Source of the DNA: an uncultured bacterium
GTDB taxonomy: Bacteria; Patescibacteria; JAEDAM01; Absconditabacterales; Absconditicoccaceae
Length of the DNA: 6,740 nucleotides
Reading direction: 5' to 3'
Assembly (NCBI GenBank): GCA_903904545.1
Contig: CAIVDB010000056.1
Span: 1 to 6,740 of the forward strand
How positions within the stretch are numbered: the first letter of the stretch is position 1; each line of letters opens with the position of its first letter. The position numbers and the translations under genes were made by a program. The notes beneath the pieces are model-generated. The model searched no databases. It worked only from the letters and a program-made list of their open reading frames with translations, and was not told where the DNA came from. Shown here piece by piece: positions 1 through 6,076 of this stretch.

Positions 1-2
1 AT

Positions 3-566
3 AAAGAGTTATTCAAAAAAAATATACTAAGATTTAAAAATTTAGGGGCAGAGACCGTACGTACAATAATAAAGAACTGAGGTAATGCAATGATAGTAAA
101 TTATATAAAAATATTTAATAAGGAAGAGTTTCCTCTCATTAAAAAACTCATACAAGCGGATAAGGACAATAAAAGTAGTATCAAAAAAAAACATTTACCC
201 AAGAGAGTTGCTCAAAGGAAAATAGATAATCACGAATATTTAGAATTGAACTTTGAAGGACTGACTCCCATACAGTCCTGAGATGTTTTAGAGAAATTAA
301 TTGTCAGAAAGGAATTTGAGCTGATCAAAGAAAGGCTCCCTACACTTGCCAATATAGATATCTGAATTGCAAAGAAATTAATACAAGCAAAAAGAAGATC
401 TATCCTTGTCGACAATATAGAAAGTTTCAAGAAACTTGATAAAGAGATTGTTCTTGCCCTTTCCGAAACAGATTTCGATATGGATTTAGGGAAGAAGATA
501 GATTATGGACGAGTAATGGATGAATATCCTGAGCACTTTATTGATAGTGAAGACTGTAAAATCTAG
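3..566 (+). CDS. Helical-repeat protein of unknown function, 5' truncated by the window edge
   Basis: This frame is open from the window edge to TAG at 564-566 (187 visible residues) if TGA at 78, 279 and 363 is read as Gly. An ATG at 90 has a GAGGT five to six bases upstream, but the frame before it also reads as sensible protein (RFKNLGAETVRTIIKNGG), so I treat the ATG as internal. The protein is charged and helical. Sub-repeats are visible: LGAETVRTII, EEFPLIKKLI, QSGDVLEKLI, IDIGIAKKLI and LDKEIVLALS start at 42, 123, 273, 354 and 435. Four of these intervals that can be compared directly are 27 codons, except for a longer diverged stretch between 123 and 273. This resembles alpha-helical solenoid repeats. 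The family is not firmly recognised, and I infer a binding or scaffold role only. It converges on the methyltransferase gene, with 45 nt between them and no clear terminator. Confidence 0.75.
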
Positions 567-611
567 AAAAAACTCTAAGAGGATGGTAGAAACACATCAA
601 CCATATTTTTC

Positions 612-1232
612 TTATTTTCTCAATTCGATATCCCAGCCGAGTAAGTATCATTTTTCCAAGATATCATGCAATTTTACCTTGAAAAATGCTTGCTCAGCAG
701 ATTTTTGGATATCTTGGATTCTATAGTTAAAAAGCTGGATTTTGAACTGGTCGTCTTTGGACTTTCGGACGAATTCACGTCTTTGGAGAAAATATCAGAT
801 GAGGGCTACTCATCACGGTTTCAGAATTCTATAGAGTTCTAAGAAAAAATGATCCAAATCAGTCAAATGTTCCAAGACAAAACACGAGAAGGAAATATCA
901 AACGATTCGTCGGGAAAAGGAAATTCATTTTCAAGGTCTGTAACTATTTTTTTTACCTTTTTCCCACCCGGGTGTAAGGCAAGAAGTTTATCTGAGACGT
1001 CACAAGCAGTATAACTTTTGAAATTATATTTATGTAAAAGTTTATAGGTTCTTCCATCTCCGGCACCGAGATCTACGACATCCAGATCATCTGTTTTGTC
1101 AGGCAGTAACCTCAAAATAAATCAACGATCAAAATCATTGAGATGCTGATGATAGGCTCCATATTGGTCTGCGATCAAATTATAGCCTTCTTGAGGCTCC
1201 TTGATCAGAACGTGTTTAGATTTATAGGACAT
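612..1232 (-). CDS. Class I SAM-dependent methyltransferase (Methyltransf_11-like)
   Basis: This 206-residue protein starts at ATG 1230-1232 and ends at TAA 612-614. Five TGA codons (1122, 813, 810, 795, 648) are read as Gly. The Rossmann-fold SAM-binding motif I is VVDLGAGDG (residues 52-60). An acidic residue that could contact the ribose follows in ACDVS (76-80). The region FDISFSCFVLEHL (111-123) and the strand after RILKPGG (about 135-141) match the usual class I methyltransferase layout, and both glycines of KPGG are consecutive TGA codons. The C-terminal part (LQRREFV, FKIQLF, AFFKV) is not a motif I can tie to a substrate, so the methyl acceptor is unknown. The protein looks cytosolic: no signal peptide or membrane segment is seen. 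No Shine-Dalgarno sequence precedes the ATG. The methyltransferase assignment is firm; the substrate is open. Confidence 0.92.
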
Positions 1233-1260
1233 AAGTGATGAAAAATAAAAAAATTGAGTA

Positions 1261-1368
1261 CCCCCTTTACTCAAAGGGGGAGGTGTCCTTTAGGACGGGG
1301 GATTTTATGTATAAAATTCAAGACAAATCTCCCACCCTGACGAGTCCCCCCTCTTTAGATAAAGAGGG
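1261..1368. repeat. Composite palindromic intergenic element (REP/MITE-like)
   Basis: Two G/C-rich arms of about 45 bp (1261-1305 and 1325-1368) are imperfect reverse complements around a 19-bp A/T-rich centre. Each arm also contains its own small palindrome: CCCCCTTT...AAAGGGGG at 1261-1280 and CCCTCTTTA...TAAAGAGGG at 1349-1368. The whole could fold as a cruciform or branched hairpin. Its base composition differs sharply from the A/T-rich surroundings. It lies between the methyltransferase start and the coiled-coil gene end, and the inner hairpin at 1349-1368 begins 16 nt after that gene's stop. Similar CCCCCTTT/AAAGGGGG intergenic repeats occur in many bacteria. Mobility is inferred, since there is no second copy in the window. 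Confidence 0.7.
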
Positions 1369-1384
1369 AATACAATTGTGCGAT

Positions 1385-1783
1385 TTAAAAAAAAGTTTTT
1401 TCTTTACTGGACACACTCACATCTGGTTTGATATATTGTTCCATTTTTTCTTCAATATTTGGATTGGGAGTCTGAAGATATTTATTTAATTCTGTACTTT
1501 TTTCCGCAGCTTTTTTGAGATGAACATAATATTTGCTAAGTTCAGAGACAACATCTCCGAGGTCATCATTTTTATCAAGCAATTCAGTGACCTTTTGTTT
1601 GAGTAGGGCATTTTGCTGGACATATTCATCAAGTTCTCCACTGAGATATTGGACTTCTTTTCCTGCTTCTTTGAGATTGCTTCTGAGTTCATTGACAGTA
1701 TCTCTATGTTGATATCTAAAATAGAAAACAAGATATCCCAATCATCACCCAAGAACAAAAGCCAAGAAAATATATCACGACAT
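1385..1783 (-). CDS. Small membrane-anchored coiled-coil protein
   Basis: The gene runs from ATG 1781-1783 to TAA 1385-1387 and encodes 132 residues. TGA codons at 1775, 1745 and 1742 are read as Gly. Residues 4-22 (YIFLAFVLGGGLGYLVFYF) form one hydrophobic, glycine-rich membrane segment, and it only appears when TGA is decoded. An RYQHR stretch follows, suggesting the C-terminal part is on the cytoplasmic side. Residues about 28-105 are charged and heptad-like with regular Leu/Val spacing (LRSNLKEAGKEV, LLKQKVTELL), typical of a coiled coil. The tail is polar and ends in KTFF. The size and layout recall small envelope or division proteins with an N-terminal anchor, but there is no family-specific motif and I assign no function. 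No Shine-Dalgarno sequence is visible. A nearby 7-bp repeat array lies immediately upstream. Confidence 0.85.
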
Positions 1784-1790
1784 GAAATAA

Positions 1791-1825
1791 ATGTAAAATG
1801 TAAAATTAAGAATTCAGAATGAAGG
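1791..1825. repeat. Degenerate 7-bp tandem array
   Basis: Five consecutive heptamers all begin with AT: ATGTAAA, ATGTAAA, ATTAAGA, ATTCAGA and ATGAAGG. The array lies just upstream of the coiled-coil gene's start (minus strand) and would form part of its 5' leader or promoter. The first two units are identical and the rest are diverged. Confidence 0.55.
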
Positions 1826-1853
1826 TTTTGTGTGTGAATATCCCTTAATTCTG

Positions 1854-1874
1854 CAGTATACAGTATACACTATA
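1854..1874. repeat. Three-copy 7-bp tandem repeat
   Basis: Units CAGTATA, CAGTATA and CACTATA lie back to back in the gap between the coiled-coil and HU genes, followed by a looser CATTCAATA. The array also contains GTATAC palindromes. Its role is unknown. Confidence 0.55.
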
Positions 1875-1936
1875 CATTCAATACAGGAAATCAACAAAAA
1901 ATAGAGCTTTCATATATTATTCTCTTTTTCCACAAC

Positions 1937-1964
1937 AAAAAAACCCCTCACGAGGAGGAGTTTT
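1937..1964 (-). terminator. Rho-independent terminator of the HU gene
   Basis: On the minus strand, AAAACTCCTC and GAGGGGTTTT form a 10-bp stem with one T:G wobble and a 5-nt loop, and the run continues to seven Ts in all. It begins 21 nt after the HU stop codon, as expected for an intrinsic terminator of a strongly expressed gene. Confidence 0.85.
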
Positions 1965-1985
1965 CTAGAAAGCTGTATATGAAAA

Positions 1986-2261
1986 CTATTTAACAGCAGC
2001 CTTGAATTCAGAACCAGCCTTGAAAGTAACAACTTTCATTGCAGGAATCTTGATTTTTTGTGTTGGATTTTGTGGATTAACACCTTCTCTAGCTTTTCTC
2101 TTAGAAGCCTTGAAAGTTCCAAAACCTTGAATTCTAACTTCACCAGTTTTCTTTACTCCAGCAATAACAGTTTGGATGAAAGAATTTACTAATTCAGCAG
2201 CCAATTTCTTAGAAACACCCAATTGTTCAGCCAAGCTAGCAATAAGAGCAGTTTTTGTCAT
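1986..2261 (-). CDS. hup: HU/IHF-family histone-like DNA-binding protein
   Basis: This is a 91-residue protein, the normal length for HU (about 90), from ATG 2259-2261 to TAA 1986-1988. It is a basic nucleoid protein that bends and compacts DNA as a dimer. The N-terminal helices (TKTALIASLAEQLGVSKK) and the GFGTF turn are canonical. The beta-arm carries the family residues R..R.G.NP, with IPA and VTFKAG after it. It is the only gene here that uses no TGA codon: all seven glycines are GGT or GGA, although its neighbours use TGA freely. It appears monocistronic, with a promoter candidate at 2307-2334 and a terminator at 1937-1964. No Shine-Dalgarno sequence is visible before ATG. The family is certain; HU rather than IHF is inferred from the generic sequence. 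Confidence 0.97.
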   Translation of the reverse strand: MTKTALIASLAEQLGVSKKLAAELVNSFIQTVIAGVKKTGEVRIQGFGTFKASKRKAREGVNPQNPTQKIKIPAMKVVTFKAGSEFKAAVK

Positions 2262-2306
2262 TTGTACAGATAATTACTAAATAAAAAGAGTACTTCGTAC
2301 ATCATC

Positions 2307-2334
2307 ATATTAGGATAGCGAAGGCACATTTCAA
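2307..2334 (-). promoter_or_regulatory. Candidate sigma-70-type promoter of the HU gene
   Basis: On the minus strand, TTGAAA (2329-2334) and TAATAT (2307-2312) are separated by 16 nt. Transcription would start near 2300, giving a leader of about 40 nt. The leader carries a small GTAC-TTC-GTAC inverted repeat (2290-2300). The match is by eye only. Confidence 0.5.
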
Positions 2335-2409
2335 GAGTTTTTTAGAGAAAATTACCTCATTTGAACGTGAAATGGTTATAGTAGTTTAGAACTGATATCT
2401 CATTGTCTT

Positions 2410-2420
2410 GAGACGGTCTC
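2410..2420. other. Short palindrome GAGAC-G-GTCTC between HU and sigma genes
   Basis: A perfect 5-bp inverted repeat with a single central G sits in the 196-nt gap between the sigma factor stop and the HU start, about 75 nt upstream of the HU promoter candidate. It could be an operator half-site pair or chance; it is too short to make a good terminator and no T-run follows it. Confidence 0.25.
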
Positions 2421-2457
2421 CTTTGGGTAAATAGGATTGACATTTACAAAAACAGAT

Positions 2458-3027
2458 TTATGTATTGGTGTTCAAAAGTCACTTGAGCGTCTTTAATGCT
2501 CTACTCACTCTCTGTCTCACTGCATCCAAAGCAATCCCTGTCAATCAAGAAATCTCTTCATGAGATTTTTCTTCTATAAATTTGAAATATAAGATATCTT
2601 TACTTAGGGTATCCAAAGACTTCATTGCCTCTTTGATGATATCCAAAGAAAAATCGTTCTCTAGAAACTGAGTGATATCAAATTCATCTACAAGCGTCTC
2701 TCCAAAATCTTCTTCCTCTTCAGAACTTTTTAATTCACTGAACCCTAGATCCGTCATCTTCTTGAAACGGTCCTTGAGAACATTTTTGAAAATAGTCCAA
2801 AAATATCAAGTAAAGGATAACTCTTCCTTATAATGGATAATAGCTTCCCAAAATTTAATATAAAAATCCGAAATTACATCCTCAGCGTCTTCTTTACTCA
2901 ATGAATAGTTTGCATTGATATAACGGAAAAACATATCTACCGTACCTAGATAGAACTCATTGAAGGCATTAGGATCTTGCTCCTTCAACTTCTTGATATG
3001 TTCTTGTGTATAAACAACCAAAAGCAA
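2458..3027 (-). CDS. Sigma-70-family (ECF-like) RNA polymerase sigma factor
   Basis: The gene encodes 189 residues and ends at TAA 2458-2460. TGA at 2806, 2545 and 2479 is read as Gly. Region 2 covers about residues 20-90: DPNAFNEFY, then EDAEDVISDFYIKFWEA (about 46-62, matching the family DAEDlvqevFlklw signature) and FWTIFKNVLKDRFKK. A strongly acidic linker (SSEEEEDFGE, about 101-110) follows. Region 4 (about 135-182) has a helix-turn-helix in SHEEISGLTGIALDAVRQRV leading into SRALKTLK. The protein should direct core RNA polymerase to a promoter subset. The start is uncertain: no ATG precedes region 2, so TTG at 3025-3027 is chosen, with TTG at 3019-3021 as the alternative. It lies 20 nt after the ferredoxin gene and is probably co-transcribed. 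No anti-sigma gene is adjacent. Confidence 0.88.
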
Positions 3028-3047
3028 TAAACAAAGAGTAAAATGAT

Positions 3048-3359
3048 TTAAATATTTTTTTCTAAGACAACTTCATGAGAAAGTGTGTCTTTGAGATATT
3101 CAGATTTTATCCCTCCCACACAAGCAAATATTTCATTCTCAGCAAGACTTTTGAGAGGAGTAGTAATTTTATCTATTTGAAGAATCTCTTCTCAAGAGAC
3201 AATCTTACAGGTACAGATACCGCACATCCCTGCACAGCAAGAAAGCGGTAAATCTACTCAAGATTTCTTGGCCATCTGAGCCAAAGAAATGCGATCTTCT
3301 CAGTCAAATTGTCATAGGAGTTTGCCTTGAGTATCTTGGAGTGTAATATGTACAGTCAT
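3048..3359 (-). CDS. [2Fe-2S] ferredoxin (plant/adrenodoxin-type fold)
   Basis: A 103-residue electron carrier runs from ATG 3357-3359 to TAA 3048-3050. TGA at 3312, 3300, 3258 and 3192 is read as Gly. The cluster motif C-x4-C-x2-C is C41, C46 and C49 (SCCAGMCGIC), and the fourth ligand is C80 in IFACVGG; C42 and C51 are extra cysteines. The upstream KKSGVDLPLSC and downstream KIVSGEE match the family exactly at the TGA-encoded glycines. Its partner reductase or oxidase is not in the window. It is followed after 20 nt by the sigma factor gene, suggesting a redox-linked operon (inference). No Shine-Dalgarno sequence is seen. A 23-bp tandem array lies just upstream, so its transcription or leader may run through repeats. 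The frame stays open into the array, but that extension is not believed. Confidence 0.93.
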
Positions 3360-3379
3360 AAGGGAGCATAAAGTATAAA

Positions 3380-3492
3380 GGGATTGGTATATTGGTATAT
3401 TGGGAATTGGTATATTGGTATATTGGGAATTGGTATATTGGTATATTGGGAATTGGTATATTGGTATATTGGGAATTGGTATATTGGGAATT
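3380..3492. repeat. 23-bp tandem repeat array (four full copies plus partial)
   Basis: The unit is GGTATATT, GGTATATT, GGGAATT (8+8+7 bp). Four full, identical copies start at 3386, 3409, 3432 and 3455. A fifth at 3478-3492 lacks one GGTATATT, and a leading GGGATT (3380-3385) looks like a partial unit. The perfect identity suggests recent expansion. It lies about 25 nt upstream of the ferredoxin start, between that gene and the S41 protease stop. Because 23 is not a multiple of three, it is not a protein repeat. Confidence 0.9.
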
Positions 3493-3531
3493 AATAAGCT
3501 AGGGTTAAACAATATTTGACTATTTCTTCCA

Positions 3532-3566
3532 TCTAAGTTCTAAGCTCTAAGTTCTAAGTTCTATTT
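3532..3566. repeat. 7-bp tandem array (TCTAAGT)
   Basis: Units TCTAAGT, TCTAAGC, TCTAAGT and TCTAAGT are followed by a diverged TCTATTT. The array overlaps the last bases of the S41 protease gene (TAG at 3561-3563) and extends into the gap towards the ferredoxin gene. Confidence 0.65.
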
Positions 3567-4844
3567 CCCATTCAGAAACGATTTTGCTTTTTCCAATTGA
3601 TTATCTTTACGTTGCTTAGCATACAAATCTGTATCAAAAGGGATGAGAATATCAGGAGAAACTCACTCTTTGTCTATAGTTTTCCCACTTGGAGCAAATC
3701 GTTTCCCAATAGTATATTTCAAAGAACTACCGTCTGGAAATTCATCCATAGTTTGGATAGATCCTTTCCCGAAAGTCTGGGTCCCTATGATAGTAGCTCC
3801 GGCTTTTTCTTGAAGAGCAAGCGCAATAATTTCTCCTGCAGAAGCAGTCATCCCATCGACCAAAACAACAAGCGGAATTCAAGTAAATTCATAATATCAT
3901 TTAGAAATATAGGTTTCATCTGGGAATGTAGTATATTTTGCTTGTACAACAGGAGTCCCTTCTGGAAGAAAGTGAGAAACAATCTCATTGGCAATTTGTA
4001 ATAATCATCATCCATTGCCCCTCAAATCAATAATAATACCAGCTAAGGGAGCCTTCTTGATGCTAGCAATAGCTGCCTGCATAAGGTGTTCAGTCTCTTC
4101 TCCTATAATAGAGATAGTGATATGTGCAATCTGTTTATTATTTTTCCCTGTAAGTAATTCTGTAGTAAGAGAAGGAACCGTAATAACATCTCTAGTTACT
4201 GTTTTCTCAAAGATTTCTTTCTTTCCATTTTTGAGAATCCTTTCTATCACAAGCAATACTTGAGATCATTTTGGTCATCTAATACGAGCAACAGCCTCAT
4301 CTATGCTAAGATTTTTTACTGATCAGGTATGTATCATAAGAATCCTATCTAAAGGCATAAGATTCGCTTGATATGCAGGGGATCATTTTACTATCTCTTC
4401 TATGAGGACATAATCTTCTTTTTTGGTGACTACAGCTCCAATTCATTGGAAATCAGTCTGTCATTTGAGTTCTTCTTGAAATCAGGAATTCTGATGGCTA
4501 TCCAGATAGACCGTATAAGGATCATCTATTGCATCTACGAAAGATTTAAGTGCTTTTTCCAACATCATCCCCGTATTCAGTTTATTATGATCATAGTAGG
4601 AGTTGGAAAGTACCTGATAGACAGTATCGAAACGATCAAAGGAAAGCCCCGCAGTACTATCGCGGTGATGGACAATATCGCCAATAGATTGAAGAAGTGG
4701 CTCCAATTGAAATTGTCCATCTTGAATAAGCGGCTGATGCAATTGGATATAGATGGTACGAATTTGTCGAAAAAAAATTCAAACCAGAATTCATAACACA
4801 AAGAGAACCAAAGGACGTATCTTTCTCATAAAAAGCTTCCTCAT
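3561..4844 (-). CDS. ctp: S41-family carboxyl-terminal processing protease (CtpA/CtpB-like) with PDZ domain
   Basis: This 427-residue serine protease ends at TAG 3561-3563. Twelve TGA codons are read as Gly. A basic, weakly hydrophobic N-terminus (PLVLCVMNSGLNFF) may be a signal or membrane anchor; export is inferred. A helical segment ends in DDPYTVYLD (about 110-120), the usual S41 element. The PDZ domain is about residues 130-200 (FQGIGAVV, KGSPAYQANL, ARIRGPKG). The protease core has DLRGNGGGLL (from D273), then GMTASAGEI with the catalytic Ser at 335 and FGKGSIQ with Lys 360 and Gln 364. The Ser-Lys spacing of 25 and Lys-Gln spacing of 4 match characterised members. Two consecutive TGA codons encode G279-G280. 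ATG 4842-4844 is chosen; ATG 4827-4829, preceded by AGGAAG, is nearly as likely. It lies 33 nt after the YraN-like gene. Confidence 0.95.
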
Positions 4845-4877
4845 AGGAGATAAAAGAGTATAAAGCTAGAAATATAT

Positions 4878-5231
4878 CTACGTATTCGTGATGTCATGAT
4901 AGACGTCAACTATACGGTTTCCTTGGACAAAAACAACATCAAGAGAAATTTCACAATGAGAAGGATATTCGTTAAGATAGTACTCGATAGACCTCTTAAG
5001 TAAAGAAATCTTTCTAGGAGTTATATAATCAAAAGTATCCTCTATATAATCAATAACTTTGACCTCAATAAAGACTAAAGCATCTTCTTTGGTAGCAACG
5101 ATATCCAATTCTCCACCAGGGAAGGTATAATTCCTTGCTTTGATAAGATATCAAAGGTCTGCATAATGTTTAGCAACCAAGTCTTCACCAGCTTTTCATT
5201 TCTCTTTGAGACAAGTAGTTTGAATTATCAT
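4878..5231 (-). CDS. yraN: UPF0102 / YraN-like endonuclease-fold protein
   Basis: This is a 117-residue protein, the typical size of the family, from ATG 5229-5231 to TAG 4878-4880, with TGA at 5196 and 5151 read as Gly. The sequence KAGEDLVAKHYADLGYLI, then RNYTFPGGELDIVA (33-46) and LVFIEVK (52-58), follows the YraN pattern closely. Candidate metal-binding and catalytic residues of the PD-(D/E)xK-like fold are E41/D43, E56 and K58. Members are thought to act on DNA, but their physiological role is not established. It is cytosolic. It lies 33 nt before the S41 gene and 76 nt after the SOD gene, so the three may share a transcript. A second ORF runs through it in other frames and is ignored. 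No Shine-Dalgarno sequence is visible. Confidence 0.93.
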
Positions 5232-5307
5232 TCTGAATAGTGTGAAGAATCTTAAAATATACAGTATGGGTAGTTGTTTCTACGACAAAAGGAAATCTCT
5301 CCTTCTT

Positions 5308-5895
5308 TTAGTCATTGGAATAACACTTTCCCACAAAATCCCAATTAACTATTGATCGCCATTTCTGAATATATTCTACTCTACGATTTTGATATTGAAG
5401 ATAATAGGCATGTTCCCAGATATCAATCGTCAAGAGGGGAGTCATATCTTGTGTCAGAGGACATCATGCATTACTCGTATTGACGATATCAAGCTGTCCA
5501 TCTGTAGTTTTGATAAGCCAAGTCCATCCAGACCCAAAGTTATTGAGTGCAGAAGTAGAAAAAGATTCTTTAAAGATATCAAAACTTCATCGTTTCGCAA
5601 CGATAAGGTCTCATAATGATCATCCAGGAAAATTTTCTTCCTGAGGAGCACGGAGACAATTTCGATAAAAAGTATGATTCCATACTTGAGCTGCATTATT
5701 GAAAAGAGGACCAGCAGGAGCTTTTTTGATAATTTCCTCTAAAGTAAGGGACATAAATTCCGTTTCAGGCAATAAGCCATTGAGTTTATCTACGTAAGTT
5801 TGGTGATGTTTTCCATAATGAATAGTCAGGGTCGCCTCATCGATAATTGGAGCTAAAGCTGACAAAACATATGGAAGAGATGGTAAAGTAATCAT
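5308..5895 (-). CDS. sodB: Iron-type (Fe/Mn family) superoxide dismutase
   Basis: A 195-residue enzyme (E. coli SodB is 193) runs from ATG 5893-5895 to TAA 5308-5310. TGA at 5620, 5611, 5587 and 5464 is read as Gly. It disproportionates superoxide to oxygen and H2O2. Metal ligands by alignment are H26 (TIHYGKHHQ), H74 (NHTFYRN), D158 and H162 (DIWEHAYY). NNAAQVWNH carries the Gln (Q70) usual in iron-type enzymes, and TSNAGCPL also follows SodB, with the Gly encoded by TGA. An Arg replaces the Trp of the FYWN motif. GSGWTWL, with TGG codons, is intact. There is no signal peptide, so it should be cytoplasmic. It probably heads a set with the YraN-like and S41 genes. The next 76 nt have no clear terminator. 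Confidence 0.96.
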
Positions 5896-5940
5896 AATAT
5901 ACAAGTAAAGAATAAAAAATTATGTACTGAGAAAGTGTAG

Positions 5941-5976
5941 TGGTAGTCAGAAATTTTTCAAGGGAAAATAAAGAAA
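5941..5976 (-). promoter_or_regulatory. Weak candidate promoter for superoxide dismutase
   Basis: On the minus strand, TTGAAA is followed after 16 nt by TACACT within the gap upstream of the SOD start. The spacing matches the candidate HU promoter, but the -10 match is poor. The coordinates bracket the elements approximately. Confidence 0.3.
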
Positions 5977-6012
5977 AACACAAAAACCATTATAAATTAT
6001 ATAAATAATAAT

Positions 6013-6034
6013 AATGTCAAGTTAATGTGAAGTT
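6013..6034. promoter_or_regulatory. 11-bp direct repeat, candidate operator of an OmpR/PhoB-type regulator
   Basis: AATGTCAAGTT and AATGTGAAGTT are adjacent (10 of 11 bases identical). Heptamer half-sites TGTCAAG and TGTGAAG repeat every 11 bp with TTAA between them, the spacing used by PhoB/OmpR-type winged-helix regulators. They end about 15 bp before the candidate -35 of the LRR gene. Regulator identity is unknown. Confidence 0.4.
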
Positions 6035-6048
6035 AAAGAGGCATTTTT

Positions 6049-6076
6049 TTGTATTTTATTCTATTCGGCATATACT
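6049..6076 (+). promoter_or_regulatory. Candidate promoter of the LRR gene
   Basis: TTGTAT (6049-6054) and TATACT (6071-6076) are separated by 16 nt, about 44 nt before ATG 6120. The -10 is good and the -35 is weak, which would fit dependence on an activator bound to the repeat just upstream. Confidence 0.35.

Noticed and set aside
520..842. Plus-strand open frames at 520-726 and 666-842 as genes
   Set aside because: They lie opposite the methyltransferase C-terminus, whose minus-strand reading continues past the TGA codons with conserved family features; they are shadows.
564..842. Gene 3-566 as a pseudogene broken by TAG and TAA and continuing to 842
   Set aside because: Sequence after 612 is the antisense of the methyltransferase, so TAG at 564 is a true end.
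2437..2464. Plus-strand promoter TTGACA (2437-2442) antisense to the sigma factor
   Set aside because: The -35 is perfect but the best -10 at suitable spacing (TATGTA) matches only three of six, and no plus-strand gene follows.
3312..3512. Open frame through the 23-bp array giving an Ile/Pro/Asn-rich repeat peptide fused to the ferredoxin N-terminus
   Set aside because: The unit length is not a multiple of three, so the peptide shifts among frames of the same DNA repeat, and the ferredoxin domain begins naturally at ATG 3357.
3380..3566. CRISPR array
   Set aside because: Repeats are contiguous with no unique spacers, and no cas gene is nearby.
3597..4796. Plus-strand open frames of 91-142 codons
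   Set aside because: They are antisense to the S41 protease, whose motifs are intact on the minus strand.
5285..5307. Terminator after superoxide dismutase (AAGGA/TCCTT with T-run)
   Set aside because: Only a 5-bp A/T-rich stem; too weak to call.
5454..5696. Minus-strand open frame of about 80 residues inside superoxide dismutase
   Set aside because: It is a different frame over the conserved SOD sequence; the SOD frame reads cleanly through with TGA as Gly.
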